Notes under the pieces: generated by a model
Databases searched by the model: none
What the model was told of the DNA's origin: nothing
What the model saw: the letters and a program-made list of their open reading frames with translations, nothing else
Shown here: one piece after another, positions 15,301 through 26,222 of the stretch
Layout of the letters: the number at the start of each line of letters is the position of its first letter
How positions within the stretch are numbered: the stretch's first letter is position 1
Position numbers and translations under genes: made by a program
Assembly (NCBI RefSeq): GCF_019320115.1
Contig: NC_089593.1
Location: 37,728,474-37,792,473 of the forward strand
Direction of reading: 5' to 3'
From: Miscanthus floridulus
Taxonomy: Eukaryota; Streptophyta; Magnoliopsida; Poales; Poaceae
DNA: 64,000 nt

Positions 15301-17155
15301 ATTCCTAGCTGTAGTTATGAATTTATGAAGTTTACAACAAAATCTAGAAAAATAAATAAAGAAAAAATTCAAAACCCTAACTGACAGCTGGGCCCTGCGG
15401 GTCAACGGGCCCATGCGTCAGCGAGACGTAGCAGGGCACGGCGGTTGACTGGCCACATCTCATCAACGGCGAGCTCATCGGTGGCAAGGTCACCAGCGTC
15501 GTGTTCCCCATTCTCTCGCGCATCTACTGGTATGCTCGGTTGGCCCGACGGATCATCGGAGCTACCTCGCCGGTGACCATGGCGGCACGACAGAGGTGAT
15601 CGGCGACGCATCGGCCGACTCCGGCCACGATGGGCCAGGGCGAGCTTGGCTATGGCTTCATGGTGACCTAGCGGACCTAGCGGGCGTGGATTAGGGTTAG
15701 TAGCGGCGTCGGAGGGGCACGATCGCGTGCATGGCGGCATGATGGCGCGAGCACGACCATGGTGAGGTCACTGTTTTGATGAAATGGCGGTCGGTGATGG
15801 GTGTACGTCATCTGATAAGTTGCTGGGGTTCACGACGGTGCTAAAACACGCGTTAGAGGGGGATGACAGGGACTGGTTAGGGATGGCTGTTGCGAGCTCA
15901 TGCTCGTGGCCATGGCGGACACGCATGGCGTAGACGTGCGTTCCCACACCGACGTAGCGGTAGCGGTTAAGCGGGTGGTGGCTCTAGCTTCTAGGACGTA
16001 CGACGAAGATGAGCCAAATGAGAGGAAGGTAGGGGGAGCAGTGGAGATGGCTAATCACAGGCGAGCTTGGAGCTTGGCGGCGCACTGTGGCCATGGCGTC
16101 GACGGCGACGCGCAATGTGGCCTCACCTGTGCTTGTCTAGTGGCGCTAGCTGCTCGAGGAGGTGAAGTAGATCATGACGGAGTTACGTGCGAGGTGGATT
16201 GGGTGACGGTGCGGCAGTGGCGGTGTGGTTGGCCGGCGATGATGTGACGGCAGCGGTGCTGCGCTTTGCTCTGCTATGGAGCCGCACTCGAGCGAGATGG
16301 AGAGGGCGAGAATGAAAGTGAGGGCTTGAGGGCGTGGGTGGCCAAGCGCTCGCCTTTGTGGCACGGTAGAGCGGGCCAGCGCCGATGTACGGCTGCCACA
16401 TGGGGCGCGCGGCCTGCGTTGGTCGGCCACGATGTCGCACGCGGCGCCTAGTTCAGAACGGCCATGAGGCCAACTGATAGCGAGTTCAAGCACTTGGTAC
16501 TCCTAATCTGTGGCGATTTAGCAAAAGCATCATTACTAAGAATTGTAGAGCTATAGAAGATCTACAAGTTTGCTTGAATGATCTTGGTCTAATTCGAGCT
16601 GGTTTTCAAATTACAAGGCTCCAAAGTGGGTCACTTGAAACTGTAAATAGTTTTTTGACTTAGCAAAATTTATTAGTCCTGAAAACAACATTTGATTGCT
16701 ACTTTGGAGCTGTTTTTGACTATGTTAGGCCCTGAATTAGCATATGACTCTTAAATAAAGTTTGTTACCCATGTCAAGAGCTACAACTCTTATTAAGGAT
16801 GCACTGCCATGCAAACACTGTATGCTATAGTTCAACTCTAGTCAAAGTAGTATCATGAAAATGAAAGTTTTGAGTAAACTTGGACTTAGAAGCAAAATTG
16901 TCCCATGTCATGAATACAAACATTGTTCCATTTTACATCCTAGACCTGTCTAAGGTGGTTTTTAGACCTCACAACCATCTCTTGTAGTGGTCACACATGA
17001 TCACAAGCATATGTAGTTATATGATCAACATCACATGTGATATAGACAAGGTGAATGAAATGAAACTCATATGCTTATGCTCATGAATGCTTGGATGATG
17101 CTTGTGCTCATGAAATGCAAGTGCCAAATGCAATGCTTAACACTAGGGTGTTACA
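12323..17155 (-). mobile_element. 3' LTR of element A, 4.8 kb
   Basis: Reading minus, it starts TGTAACACCC at 17155 and ends GGTTCTGCCACA at 12323. A purine tract lies immediately upstream at 17156-17170 (minus strand). The same start and end define LTR D (50150-54851) and solo LTR F (56179-59774), which fixes the borders. A GC-rich core (about 15380-16460) encodes only low-complexity ORFs. A 31-bp tandem duplication sits at 14566-14627. Confidence 0.85.
14566..14627. repeat. 31-bp tandem duplication in LTR A
   Basis: Two direct copies of a unit starting TTTGAGCATAACTACCAATA are adjacent, starting at 14566 and 14597, essentially identical and so recent. No function is inferred. Confidence 0.85.
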
Positions 17156-17172
17156 GCCCCTCCCCCTTATAG
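17156..17172 (-). other. Polypurine tract of element A
   Basis: On the minus strand a G/A-rich run (TAAGGGGGAGGGGC) ends directly at the TGTAACACCC start of the 3' LTR. This is the position of the plus-strand priming site of an LTR retrotransposon. An equivalent tract precedes LTR D at 54852-54867. Confidence 0.8.
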
Positions 17173-17198
17173 AAATCTCATTTCGAGATTTGAATGAC

Positions 17199-20100
17199 CT
17201 ACCATTCTTCATAAAAGGTGGGGTAAACTTCACGTAGGTAATCCTCTCATTCCCATGTAGCATCTTGTTCACTGTGGTTATTCCACATCACCTTGTAGAA
17301 CTTGATGACCTTGCTCCGGGTTACTCCATTTCTTCCAAAACTCGTATTGGTTTCTCTTCATAAGTTAAGTCGGATTGGAGCTTAGTATTGGTGGGTTCAA
17401 TGTATTCATCAGGTATGCGAAGACATTTTCTTAGCTGAGAAACATGGAAGACATTGAAAATTTCACTCATTTCTAGGGGAAGTTGCAACTTGTAGGTTAC
17501 CTTTTCCTTCCGTTCAATAATCCAGTACGGTCCTACATATCTGGGTGCAAGCTTCCTCTTTACTCCAAACCTCTGCACACCCTTCATGGGTGAAACTTTT
17601 AAATACACATAATCTCCCACTTCAAAGGTTAGTGGTCTTCTTCTTTTATCAACATAACTCTTTTGTCATGCTTGGGCTGCTTCCATATGGCCTTGTATAA
17701 TTCGAACCTGTTGTTTGGCTTCCCTGACAAAATCAATGCCGTAGTACCTCCTTTCTCCGGGTTCAACCCAGTTCAAGGGGGTCCTATATTTTCGGCCATA
17801 AAGTGCTTCAAAAGGAGCCATATTGATACTCTCTTGATAACTATTATTGTAAGAGAATTCCGCAAAAGGTAGCCACTTCTCCCATGATCCTTTAGAGGAT
17901 ATAACACATGCTCTCAACATGTCTTCTAAGATTTGATTCATGCGTTCTGTCTGCCCAGAGGTCTACGGATGGTACGCTGAACTTCTGATCAGTTTACTTC
18001 CCAAAGCCTTATGCAAATGTTCCCAAAAGCGAGCTATAAACTGTGGTCCTTGATCTGAGATTATGGTCCTTGGTACCCCATGTAACCTCATGATCTAAGA
18101 AACATATAGCTCGGCATATTTCGCAATGTTATACTGTGTGTTGACCGGTACAAAATGTGCTGACTTGGTAAGGCGATCCATAATGACCCATATCGAGTCA
18201 TAACCTTGCTGTGTATGCGGGAGGCTTGTAATAAAGTCCATACTTATTTCCTCCCATTTCTAGCCTGGAATGGACAAAGGTTGGAGCAATCCAGCAGGTT
18301 TCAGATGATCTGCTTTGACCCTACTGCAAGTATCGCATCTAGCAACATAGGCGGTGATTTCCTTCTTCATCTTGGTCCATGAAAAATGGGTTTTCAAATC
18401 TTGATACATTTTGCTACTACCCAGATAGATAGATAACTTGGATGAATGAGCTTCATCTAAGATTTGATTTCTAAGTTCACGGTCCTTCGGTACCACTAGT
18501 TGGTCCTTAAACCATAGCATACCTTTTTCATCTAATCTAAAATGCTTGGTTTCTTGTTCTTCTATTTTTCTCTTGATGTGACACGCCTACATCTATCTTC
18601 TAAAGTTCGATGATCTTGCTTTCAAGTGAGAAACTGACTGTGATGTTGTACAACACAACAGGATGCAATAAATTAAACCCATCCTCCAACAATGCTTCTA
18701 AGGCATTACAATGAGATTTCTGACTAAGTGCATCTGTCACAACATTGGCTTTTCCTGGATGGTAGTGCACTTCCAAATTATCGTACTTGATCAGTTCTAA
18801 CCATCTATGCTATCTTATGTTTAGCTCTGGTTGAGTGAAGATATACTTGAGGCTTTTATGGTCAATGTATATGCGACATACATTTCTCAACAAGTAATGT
18901 CTCCATACCTTCAAGGCATGAACAACTACGTCAAGTTCTAAATCATGTTTAGGATAGTTGACTTTATGCTTTCTCAACTGCCGAGAAGCATAGGCAATGA
19001 CTCAGCCCTCTTGCATTAGCACACAACCAAGACCGGTCCCTGATGCATCGCAAAACACATCAAAGGGCTTTTCTATATCGGGTTGTGCCAAAACAGGAGC
19101 TGTTGTTAATAAGGTCCGTAGTGTGTAAAAGGTAGCCTCACACTCTAGAGTCCAATTAAACTTCTCATCTTTCTGAAGTAATCTGGTCATAGGTTTAGCT
19201 ATCTTGGAAAAATCAGGAATGAAACGACGATAGTAGCCTGTCAGCCCTAGAAAACTCTGAACTTCATAAACCGAAGTCGGGGCCTTCCAGTCCATGACCT
19301 CTTACACCTTAGATGGATCTATAGAGATTCCATTTTCAGATAATATATGACCTAGGAAGGGTACTTTCCTCAACCAGAATTCACACTTGCTAAATTTTGC
19401 ATACAATTTATGCTCTCTCAACCTAGAGAAGACAATCCTCAGGTGCTCTGCATGATCTGCCTCATTCTCAGAGTAAATCAAGATATCATCGATAAACACA
19501 ATCACGAACTTATCAAGCTCGGGCATGAATACCGAATTCATCAAATACATGAAATAGGCGGGAGCATTTGTCAGTCTACCAAATACTCATACAAGCCGTA
19601 CCTAGTTGAGAAAGCTATCTTAGGTACATCTTCTGGCCTGATCTTGATCTGGTGATAGCTTGATCAGAAGTCAATCTTAGAGAATACTTTTGTTCTTACC
19701 AATTGATCAAACAAAATATGAATACGAGGCAAATGATACTTGTTCTTTATGGTTACGACATTGAGCGATCTATAATCCACACACATCCATAATGATTTAT
19801 CCTTTTTCTTCACAAACAAGGCTAGATAACTCCATGGAGATGAACTAGGTCGAATGAGACCTTTGTCCAATAACTCATGTAGCTAAATTTTAAGTTCGGC
19901 TAGCTCATTTGGTGGCATCCTATAGGGTCTTCTTGAGATAGGTGTTGTACCTGGCACTAACTCAATTCTAAATTCCACATCAATATCTAGCAGCAAACCA
20001 GGTAACTCATCTGGGAACACATCTAGAAATTTACAAACTACAGGAATATCACGGAGAGTAGTGGTTTGGATGGCACATGACAAGTTTTGAAGATCAAAAC

Positions 20101-20530
20101 TTCAGGAAAGTGGTACTAGAAAAGCATTACCCCCCTTGGGTTCCCTCAACATAATAGTCCTAGTGGTAGTGTCAATGAGAACTCCATGACCACTCATACA
20201 ACTCATGCCCAATATCACATCTATGGCCAATCCTGGCAATACTATGAGATCCATAGTGTACTCCCTCTCTTGTATGGAGATAAGCACATCTCTAACTATT
20301 TGGTTTGTAGAGATAGTAGCCCTAGCTAAACTTATACTATAACCACCATTGTCTACTTCAATTATCTTCTGATCAAGCTTAGATGCAAATGTCTGACTCA
20401 TAAAGAATGCGAGGCTCCAGAATCAAATAAAACAATTGCGGGGTGTTTGTTTACAAGAAACATAGCAGCGGTCACAACTTTCCCTGTGGGAATTTCCTCC
20501 GTGGCTATATGGTGCACGTACCCAGGACGT
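17199..20530 (-). pseudogene. Element A pol: protease, RT, RNase H, integrase, chromodomain-like tail (broken)
   Basis: Minus-strand order from 20530 to the TAG at 17199: aspartic protease with FDSGAS; RT with [18 protein letters not shown] and the catalytic FIDD at about 19485-19490; RNase H beginning FDVFCDASGTGLGCVL; integrase zinc finger (ending ARCDTCSRVKADH), DDE core with MDRLTKSAHF, IISDQGPQF and SGQTERMNQ; C-terminal MGDYVYLKVSP and GPYWIIERK; and a tail VMWNNHSEQDATWE...EDYLREVYPTFYEEW that matches the C-terminal chromodomain-like region of chromoviruses. This order is that of the Tekay/RIRE3 group. The frame is interrupted by stops at several points (for example TGA within the tail and TAG before the RT fingers), so no polyprotein can be made. 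Confidence 0.9.
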
Positions 20531-21576
20531 GCCTTAGCATTGGCCTGCTTCTAAATTCCCTAATTCAGATTACTGCCTCTCTTGGGATTGGGGCATTCTT
20601 TGGCCCAGTGCCCCTTTTGGTTGTAGTTAAAGCATGGCTGGTTGCTTTTTGGCCCTGTGGAGCTTCTTTGCCCGGTATTCCCCTTGGGCATGACAATGGT
20701 AAATGCCCTACGAAATGTCTTCTAAGGGTGACTGGCCTGTGCCTTCTACTGGGGAGGCGTAAACTGTGGCGCTAGTGGATGGAACTGCTGCCGCTAGAGC
20801 CCTGGAATGTGATGAACCTGAGGCACCCGCCTCAGCTGCTCTCTTATGACCCTTTGCTACCGCATGTAAGTTGTTTTGGTTTTCTTGGGTTAGGGCATCA
20901 CTAACAAATTCATTGTATATAGCACATCTAGAGTTGGCCATGGTTTTCATCAATTTGGTGCCAAGGCCTCTCTTAAAGCTTTCTATCTTTTTCTCTTCGA
21001 TGTTCACAAATTCAGGTGCATACCTTAACAAGTTGTTAAAGGCATGCATGAACTCGGTGAGAGTTTTTGTCCCCTATGTTAGCCTCATAAACTCAGCTGC
21101 TTTCATTCTCATCAGCCTTGGGGGTATATGGTGTCCCCTGAAGGCTATCTTTAATTGCTCCCAAGTGATATCATCACCATTAGGTATGGCAGGCAGATAA
21201 TGAGTCCACCAGATATCCGCAGGTCCTTGCAATTGATGGGACGCGTACTCAGCTTTCATCAGCTTGGTGACTCTCAATAGACAGAATTTCTGTTCGATGG
21301 TGTTCAACCACTCATTGGCTTGGAGGGGCTCTTCTGCCTCTTTAAAGATAGGAGGCTTGGTGTCCAAGAAGTCCTTGAATGTATTGAATTGATTTGGCTT
21401 CGGTCCTTGATTTTGCAGGCGGGCACGCGTAGTATTCTGCGTAGGGTTTCTTCCATCGCTCTCTGATTCCCCAAGAATTGCACGAAAAACTCATTCGCAG
21501 AGGGTGGTGGTGGTGGTGGTAGGTCATCATCATTACCACCTTGACTGGTACTAGCCCCAGTGTGAGTGCGAGTCAT
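20531..21576 (-). pseudogene. Element A gag (capsid and zinc knuckle), broken
   Basis: The likely ATG is at 21576 (MTRTHTGASTSQGG). A Pro-rich stretch is followed by the chromoviral capsid core: ANEWLNTIEQKFCLL, LQGPADIWWTHYL, ITWEQLKIAFRGHHIP and EFMHAFNNLLRYAPEF. The zinc knuckle at 20593-20634 reads CFNYNQKGHWAKEC, so the second zinc-binding Cys of the CX2CX4HX4C pattern is Tyr. Stops and frame changes occur near 21410, 21070 and 20705. The sequence just before the ATG ends TTTGCAG, a possible splice acceptor; this is a guess. Confidence 0.85.
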
Positions 21577-21949
21577 CTGCAAATTGCAACAATAAGTAAT
21601 TATTGGGTGATGCTGAGAAATTGTTGAGGAATTGTATAATCATGCCCAACTAAATTTACTAGAGAGAATTTAAAAATTCATACAATAAAATAGAGGCATA
21701 AAAATTCATTTCCACAACATACATCACTAATATGATCACTTTTCGTACTCACAATACATTCGCATGCATGTCACATTTTACCAGTACAACGAAACTAGAA
21801 TTTCATTAGAGTTCAAACCATAGTGGACCAATATGCATGGTTCCAATATTACATCAAAGTTACATCACGAATATGAAACTTAAACTACAAGTCCATTACA
21901 AAAGATAGCGGGGATACATCTAGCGTATCGAACTAGTCACTAAGCTGCT
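21577..21949. other. Spacer between upstream ORF and gag in element A
   Basis: AT-rich 370 bp with no ORF of interest. On the minus strand it could contain an intron or leader between the upstream ORF and gag. Confidence 0.5.
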
Positions 21950-22435
21950 CTACTCGTCAGCGTGGTCGCTATCAAGGTCAGATATAGCATGATTCTCATC
22001 CACAGGAACCACTTGTTCTTCCTCTTCCCAACCGTCATCTTCAGCGAACATTTCCAGATCCTCTTCTTCTTCTTCTTCAAGGATCGGATGTAGTTGGTTG
22101 TTTAGATAATGCACCTCATGCTGAAGATCAACCACCACATTTTGGGCATGAGCAAGCTGATGATGCAAACCCCACTCAATACGTGCCTGCTGCGCTACTT
22201 TAGCCTCAGCTCTGTCTCGTGCTGCTTCTGCTAGGGACGTGCGGTTGTTAGCTAGGATCCGTTGGCGCGTAGCAGTGAATGCCTTGGCGCGAGCGGCCTC
22301 TAGCTGCTCCCACAGTCCTATCAGCATAGCCTGATCGTTAGCCCTTGCTGCCTAGGCTGCATCCCTATCGTTAGCAGGTGCTCTAGCCACCTTCCTCTGC
22401 CTACGGGCACGCTTTCTGAGCCGACATTGTGTAGT
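21950..22435 (-). pseudogene. Element A upstream ORF, coiled-coil C-terminal part, cut by element B
   Basis: This ORF lies upstream of gag and is open on the minus strand from the B junction at 22435 to a stop at 21950, apart from one TAG near 22353. The segment from 22327 (MLIGLWEQLEAARAKAF, then ANNRTSLAEAARDRAEAKVA) is Ala/Glu/Arg-rich with heptad-like spacing, predicting a coiled coil. It is followed by a very acidic tail (EEEEEEDLEMFAEDD). Element D has a counterpart at 60177-61085 with a comparable coiled-coil segment. Function is unknown to me. The N-terminal part should lie beyond B and D. Confidence 0.6.
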
Positions 22436-24361
22436 TGTCGGCGTAAATACGTGTCGATGCACCTGGCACACAGCAAGCCAGAAGGATCAGCTTGATGGAG
22501 CAAGGCTTGAGATCCGCTTGGCTTTAACGAAGGGCTAGCCAATCCTGTTAATTCTCAAAGGTGTGCCAGTTAATTTGATCTACAATTGACAAGAAAAGAA
22601 AGTTTATCAGTAATTTAAGGTGGAATATGCCGGTTTTTGTCCAGACAGTTCCAAGTGTGCCGCTTTGGGAGCACCCAGACAGAGAAATTGACTAAATAGA
22701 CGATACGCGAAGAAATTAGCTATTCAGGACTGTAAAGCTCGTAGGTTGTGATTGATTTTATAATAACAAGTACAATGCATGTAGATGTAAGTAAAATCAT
22801 TAGCTAGGTGGATACTACCGGTGTAAAGCATTGAGCCGATGAGTTCAACAAGAAAGGATATAGCATGTGAACAAATCGACTGTCTAGTATAAATGGATCT
22901 ACCAACGCTCTGAATCTAATCTGTTATCATCATCAGTGATGTTAGACCGGATCGATGGCAGCTATGATGATAATAACAAACTAAAATTGAAGAATCCATA
23001 AAACCATCTATACATTGATAGATTTTCTGAGAGACATGCTATATGCGTGAAAGCACAAGCGAATCGGCTGAAATAGCCGATTCAGGTAGAAAAGAGACTA
23101 AAGCATGTGAACAATCGACTATTTTACATGGACAAATTTATAAACTCATCAGACCTAACCTATTATCTTTAACAGTGGAGTTCGACCGGATCGATGGCAG
23201 CCATGATAAAGACAACAAATCAAACCTTTAAAATAAATAGATCTATTTATATTTAATAGAATCATGGAGACACACTGTAGGCATTAAAGCACAGGCGATC
23301 GGCTATTTAGCCGATGCGAGCATAGTAAATAGTCAGGGTCATGCCTAGTCGAAAGTAAATCTACCAGCTAGCATCCTCTGATCTAAAGTACTAATAGTGG
23401 GGGTCAACCGGATCGATACATCCATAATAGCGAGCTGTGGACCAGATTCAACTAGCTAGTAAACCTTCTCTAGATCAGACATGCCTTGACCGCGTGCTAT
23501 GCACGACCAAGATCGAAGTAGAACGATCGATGAAACATAATCCATCATTTAAAGTAAGAACCGTCATAATGCAACAAAAATAAATGATGGATTAAAAGGA
23601 TGTGAGGCCGATCTAGATCGATCTCTATCGGGTAGGTTGATATTGCTGAAAACTAATGGCAATAAGAACATCAGCAAGATCGGTAACTTAATGAATCTAC
23701 CAGAAGGATGTCACCCTTAGGTAGAGTCGATAACTTGACCTTAATCTAATTCGAGCAGTGGAGGTTAAACTTAACCGATGCAGCCGTACTTGAATTAGAT
23801 AAGGATTGATAACTAGCTTATGCTAGAGCTCGCAGTGGAGGTCAAACTTAACCAATGCAGCCTTACAAATAGAAGTATAAGCCATGATGGTACTTATAGA
23901 CAAGCTGGAGGTCGGTCGGACCGATGCAGCCCTGCTTGTTGAAGAACTCGCTGAGATCTACACTACTCCTACTCCTAAGGGTTGGTGTGAAACCGAAAAA
24001 AGTAATTGGTATTGGTTGATTGGATGTCCTTTTTACAATAGCCGGGGTCCAATATTTATACCCAGAACCTAAGCATGAGTCCTACTCAAGTACGATTTAT
24101 TATAATCTTTGGTATGAAAGAACAAATTCCTAATTTAAGATAACTTGGACCATAATCTTTCCCTTTTTTAGAGTCCGACATGTCTTTCCCGACGCCAACC
24201 ATAGCTTATTGGTGTTATCTATTGATGTCGTTCAAAGAGAGCCGATCTCAGTGCCGCATCTAAATCAGCTGATATCAGTCCTTATGCAATCGATTCCTTG
24301 ATGACTCAATCTTGGAAGTTTTGAGTTCCCGCGTTCTTCTTCCCAAATTTTGGTGTAAACA
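22436..24361 (-). mobile_element. 3' LTR of element B, 1926 bp
   Basis: Plus-strand borders are TGTCGGCG at 22436 and GGTGTAAACA ending at 24361. The minus strand starts TGTTTACACCAAAATTTGG. It matches 46427-47251 plus 49034-50140 and, inverted, 47252-49033. It is studded with degenerate copies of a motif around GGTCGACCGGATCGATGCAGCC (near 22945, 23180, 23405, 23765, 23840 and 23912). Confidence 0.88.
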
Positions 24362-24385
24362 CATGCCCCCCAATTTTGGGATAAA
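24362..24385 (-). other. Polypurine tract of element B
   Basis: The minus strand reads a run containing AAAATTGGGGGGCATG that abuts the 3' LTR start at 24361, the expected place for the plus-strand primer. Confidence 0.65.
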
Positions 24386-25383
24386 AATAATTTTATTCCA
24401 AAATTACCACGTCTGTTCCTTCAATGGGTCCGTAGTCACGGGTAGAGAATCTTGATCTGGGGCATACTATCCTTCATCTTCATCAACGTCCTTGCCTGCT
24501 CATGAGCCCATACCTCAAAAGTTTCACGAGGGCATTATTGCTTCACGGGCGCTTGGATTCATTCTTCCAAATCGACTGTAAATGTCTGTTCGATTCTGGC
24601 GAGAGCAACCCAATAACTCAGTTATGTTTCTCTTCTGCTTGCTTCCTCGAGTGCCCTTGGCTCTGCCAGACCCTCCATGGTCTAATTCTTTGCTATGAGG
24701 GTCCTGAGTGGTTAGAAGAATTCTTGTGCATAGGGTGATTGTGTCGCTCATTTCAGCGCCTTGTCGAGCAAGAGAATCAGCTGCTATGGTTAGAAGAATT
24801 CTTGTGACATCACCTAAGTTTTCTCACCATGATCGCAGAGCTGTTCTAGTGTTTGCAAGGGTTAAAATGTGTGGACATCTTTCCCTTGTTCACTTTATCA
24901 AATGCTCATCGGGGAAACCATAGACTTCTTTCCCATGGTTTCCCAACCACCGAGAAATCAGTTGGATATATTTTTAGCAGGCGGCCTTTTCTCTTTCCTG
25001 ATGCCACTTCTATCTATGGGCCGATGTGACTCGCTCCATGACGACCTTCGGCCTTGTGGGGATCCTGACTCCCTTCAATCCAAAGCAGTCTTAGTGGGTT
25101 GATCGTTAGTTAATGTAAACCATTTGTATCAATCCCATGGTATCTTGTAATTATGGAAAGCAATAAGTCTGAATCTGTTGTTTTTTGATGATCCATTCCC
25201 TGAATTTTCGGAGTGTTGATCCGTTTCGATAACTGGCTTTAATTCCATAACCCCGATGAAACCTATCTTCTCATCTCCTGGGCTATATATACAGGCCATG
25301 ACCGTGGATAAAAAAAACAACCTGCTCCATCCCAAACCTTCTACGTCTTTGGTGTGATTTGTCTTTTCAATAGGCTCAAAGGC
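24386..25383. other. Element B 3' noncoding region
   Basis: One kilobase between the purine tract and the antisense gene. Short ORFs have no recognisable domain. It probably holds the upstream region of the antisense gene, including a TATA-like box at 25284-25291. Confidence 0.5.
25284..25291 (+). promoter_or_regulatory. TATA-like box upstream of antisense gene
   Basis: TATATATA in the context GGGCTATATATACAGG lies about 93-100 bp upstream of the ATG at 25384. That leaves room for a start site near 25315-25320 and a 5' UTR of about 65 bases. Inference from spacing only. Confidence 0.4.
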
Positions 25384-26006
25384 ATGGAGAATGGCAAGAG
25401 GTCTGCTGAAGAGGCCCTTGACGAGTCTGTGCCGCCACGCCAGCGTCTTCATCATTAGGAGGATGCAACTCGTGATCTTGGGCGGATGGACCTTCATCTG
25501 AACACGCTGTAGGACATTCTCACTGTCTCGGAACATAGGACCGACTCCACTCAAGCGAGGCTGGCCGAGGCCGAGGCCAGAATCATGGGTGGGATGTCCA
25601 CCACAATTTTCTGTTTTTCTTAGTTTCATCTTCAAAATCTTGATTATTTCTCCTTCGAATCTTTCTAGACCTATCGGCCTAGTTGGAAAACCTCCAATCT
25701 ACTACAAAGTACGCGACAGGATTCATCAACGCCAGGGGTGCCGTGCCGGTGGTTCGCCTGTATGATGTCCCAAACCGCGTCATAGAGGTTGCCCTTCACG
25801 GTGTTCATCATGGTGCTACCGTGGCATTGGCTGTCACGCAAGCTCGTTCTAGCCACGAGCTTGGACTTCTTCCTCATGGTTTCCTAGCCACCAAACACCC
25901 TGAGGGCCATGAGCACCTGGTCAAGGATTTCTTCAACACCGCCAACTCCATAGCCCTTGCCTCCCAAGCTGATGACATAGTGAACAAAGTGTTCCCTGTC
26001 CTTTAG
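25384..26006 (+). pseudogene. Antisense gene of element B, probably spliced (2 exons), amber stops
   Basis: The gene runs opposite to B's own genes and ends 217 bp before the pol stop, tail to tail. Exon 1 (25384-25588) starts MENGKRSAEEALDES and ends in TQARLAEAEARIM. The donor GTGGGA is at 25589 and the acceptor CTTTCTAG ends at 25668. Exon 2 (25669-26006) joins in phase (G+AC, Asp) and reads through QSTTKYATGFINARG, ALHGVHHGATVALAV, LPHGFLATKHPEGHEHLV to SQADDIVNKVFPVL and a TAG stop. The 80-bp intron is of plausible plant size. The three internal stops are all TAG. Coiled coil is likely across the junction. Genes in this place and orientation are known in Tat-lineage elements (putative gypsy-type transposon family); their function is unknown. 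Confidence 0.6.
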
Positions 26007-26222
26007 CTTGCAATAGGAGAAGCTAGTAAACAATCTCTTCGTTCTAAATGGCTTCTCTTTTGCCTTGTACTCATGTTCCATGTATCAATTTGTCTGTGTT
26101 TGTTTTTGTTCCATAGGCGATACATATCATATCGGCTTTTACCTCTTCGGGTCTATTTTCGAACTAGAGGCGATACCCTTCTGGTATCGGCTATTAGAGC
26201 CGATGATTAAACAAATTGGTTA

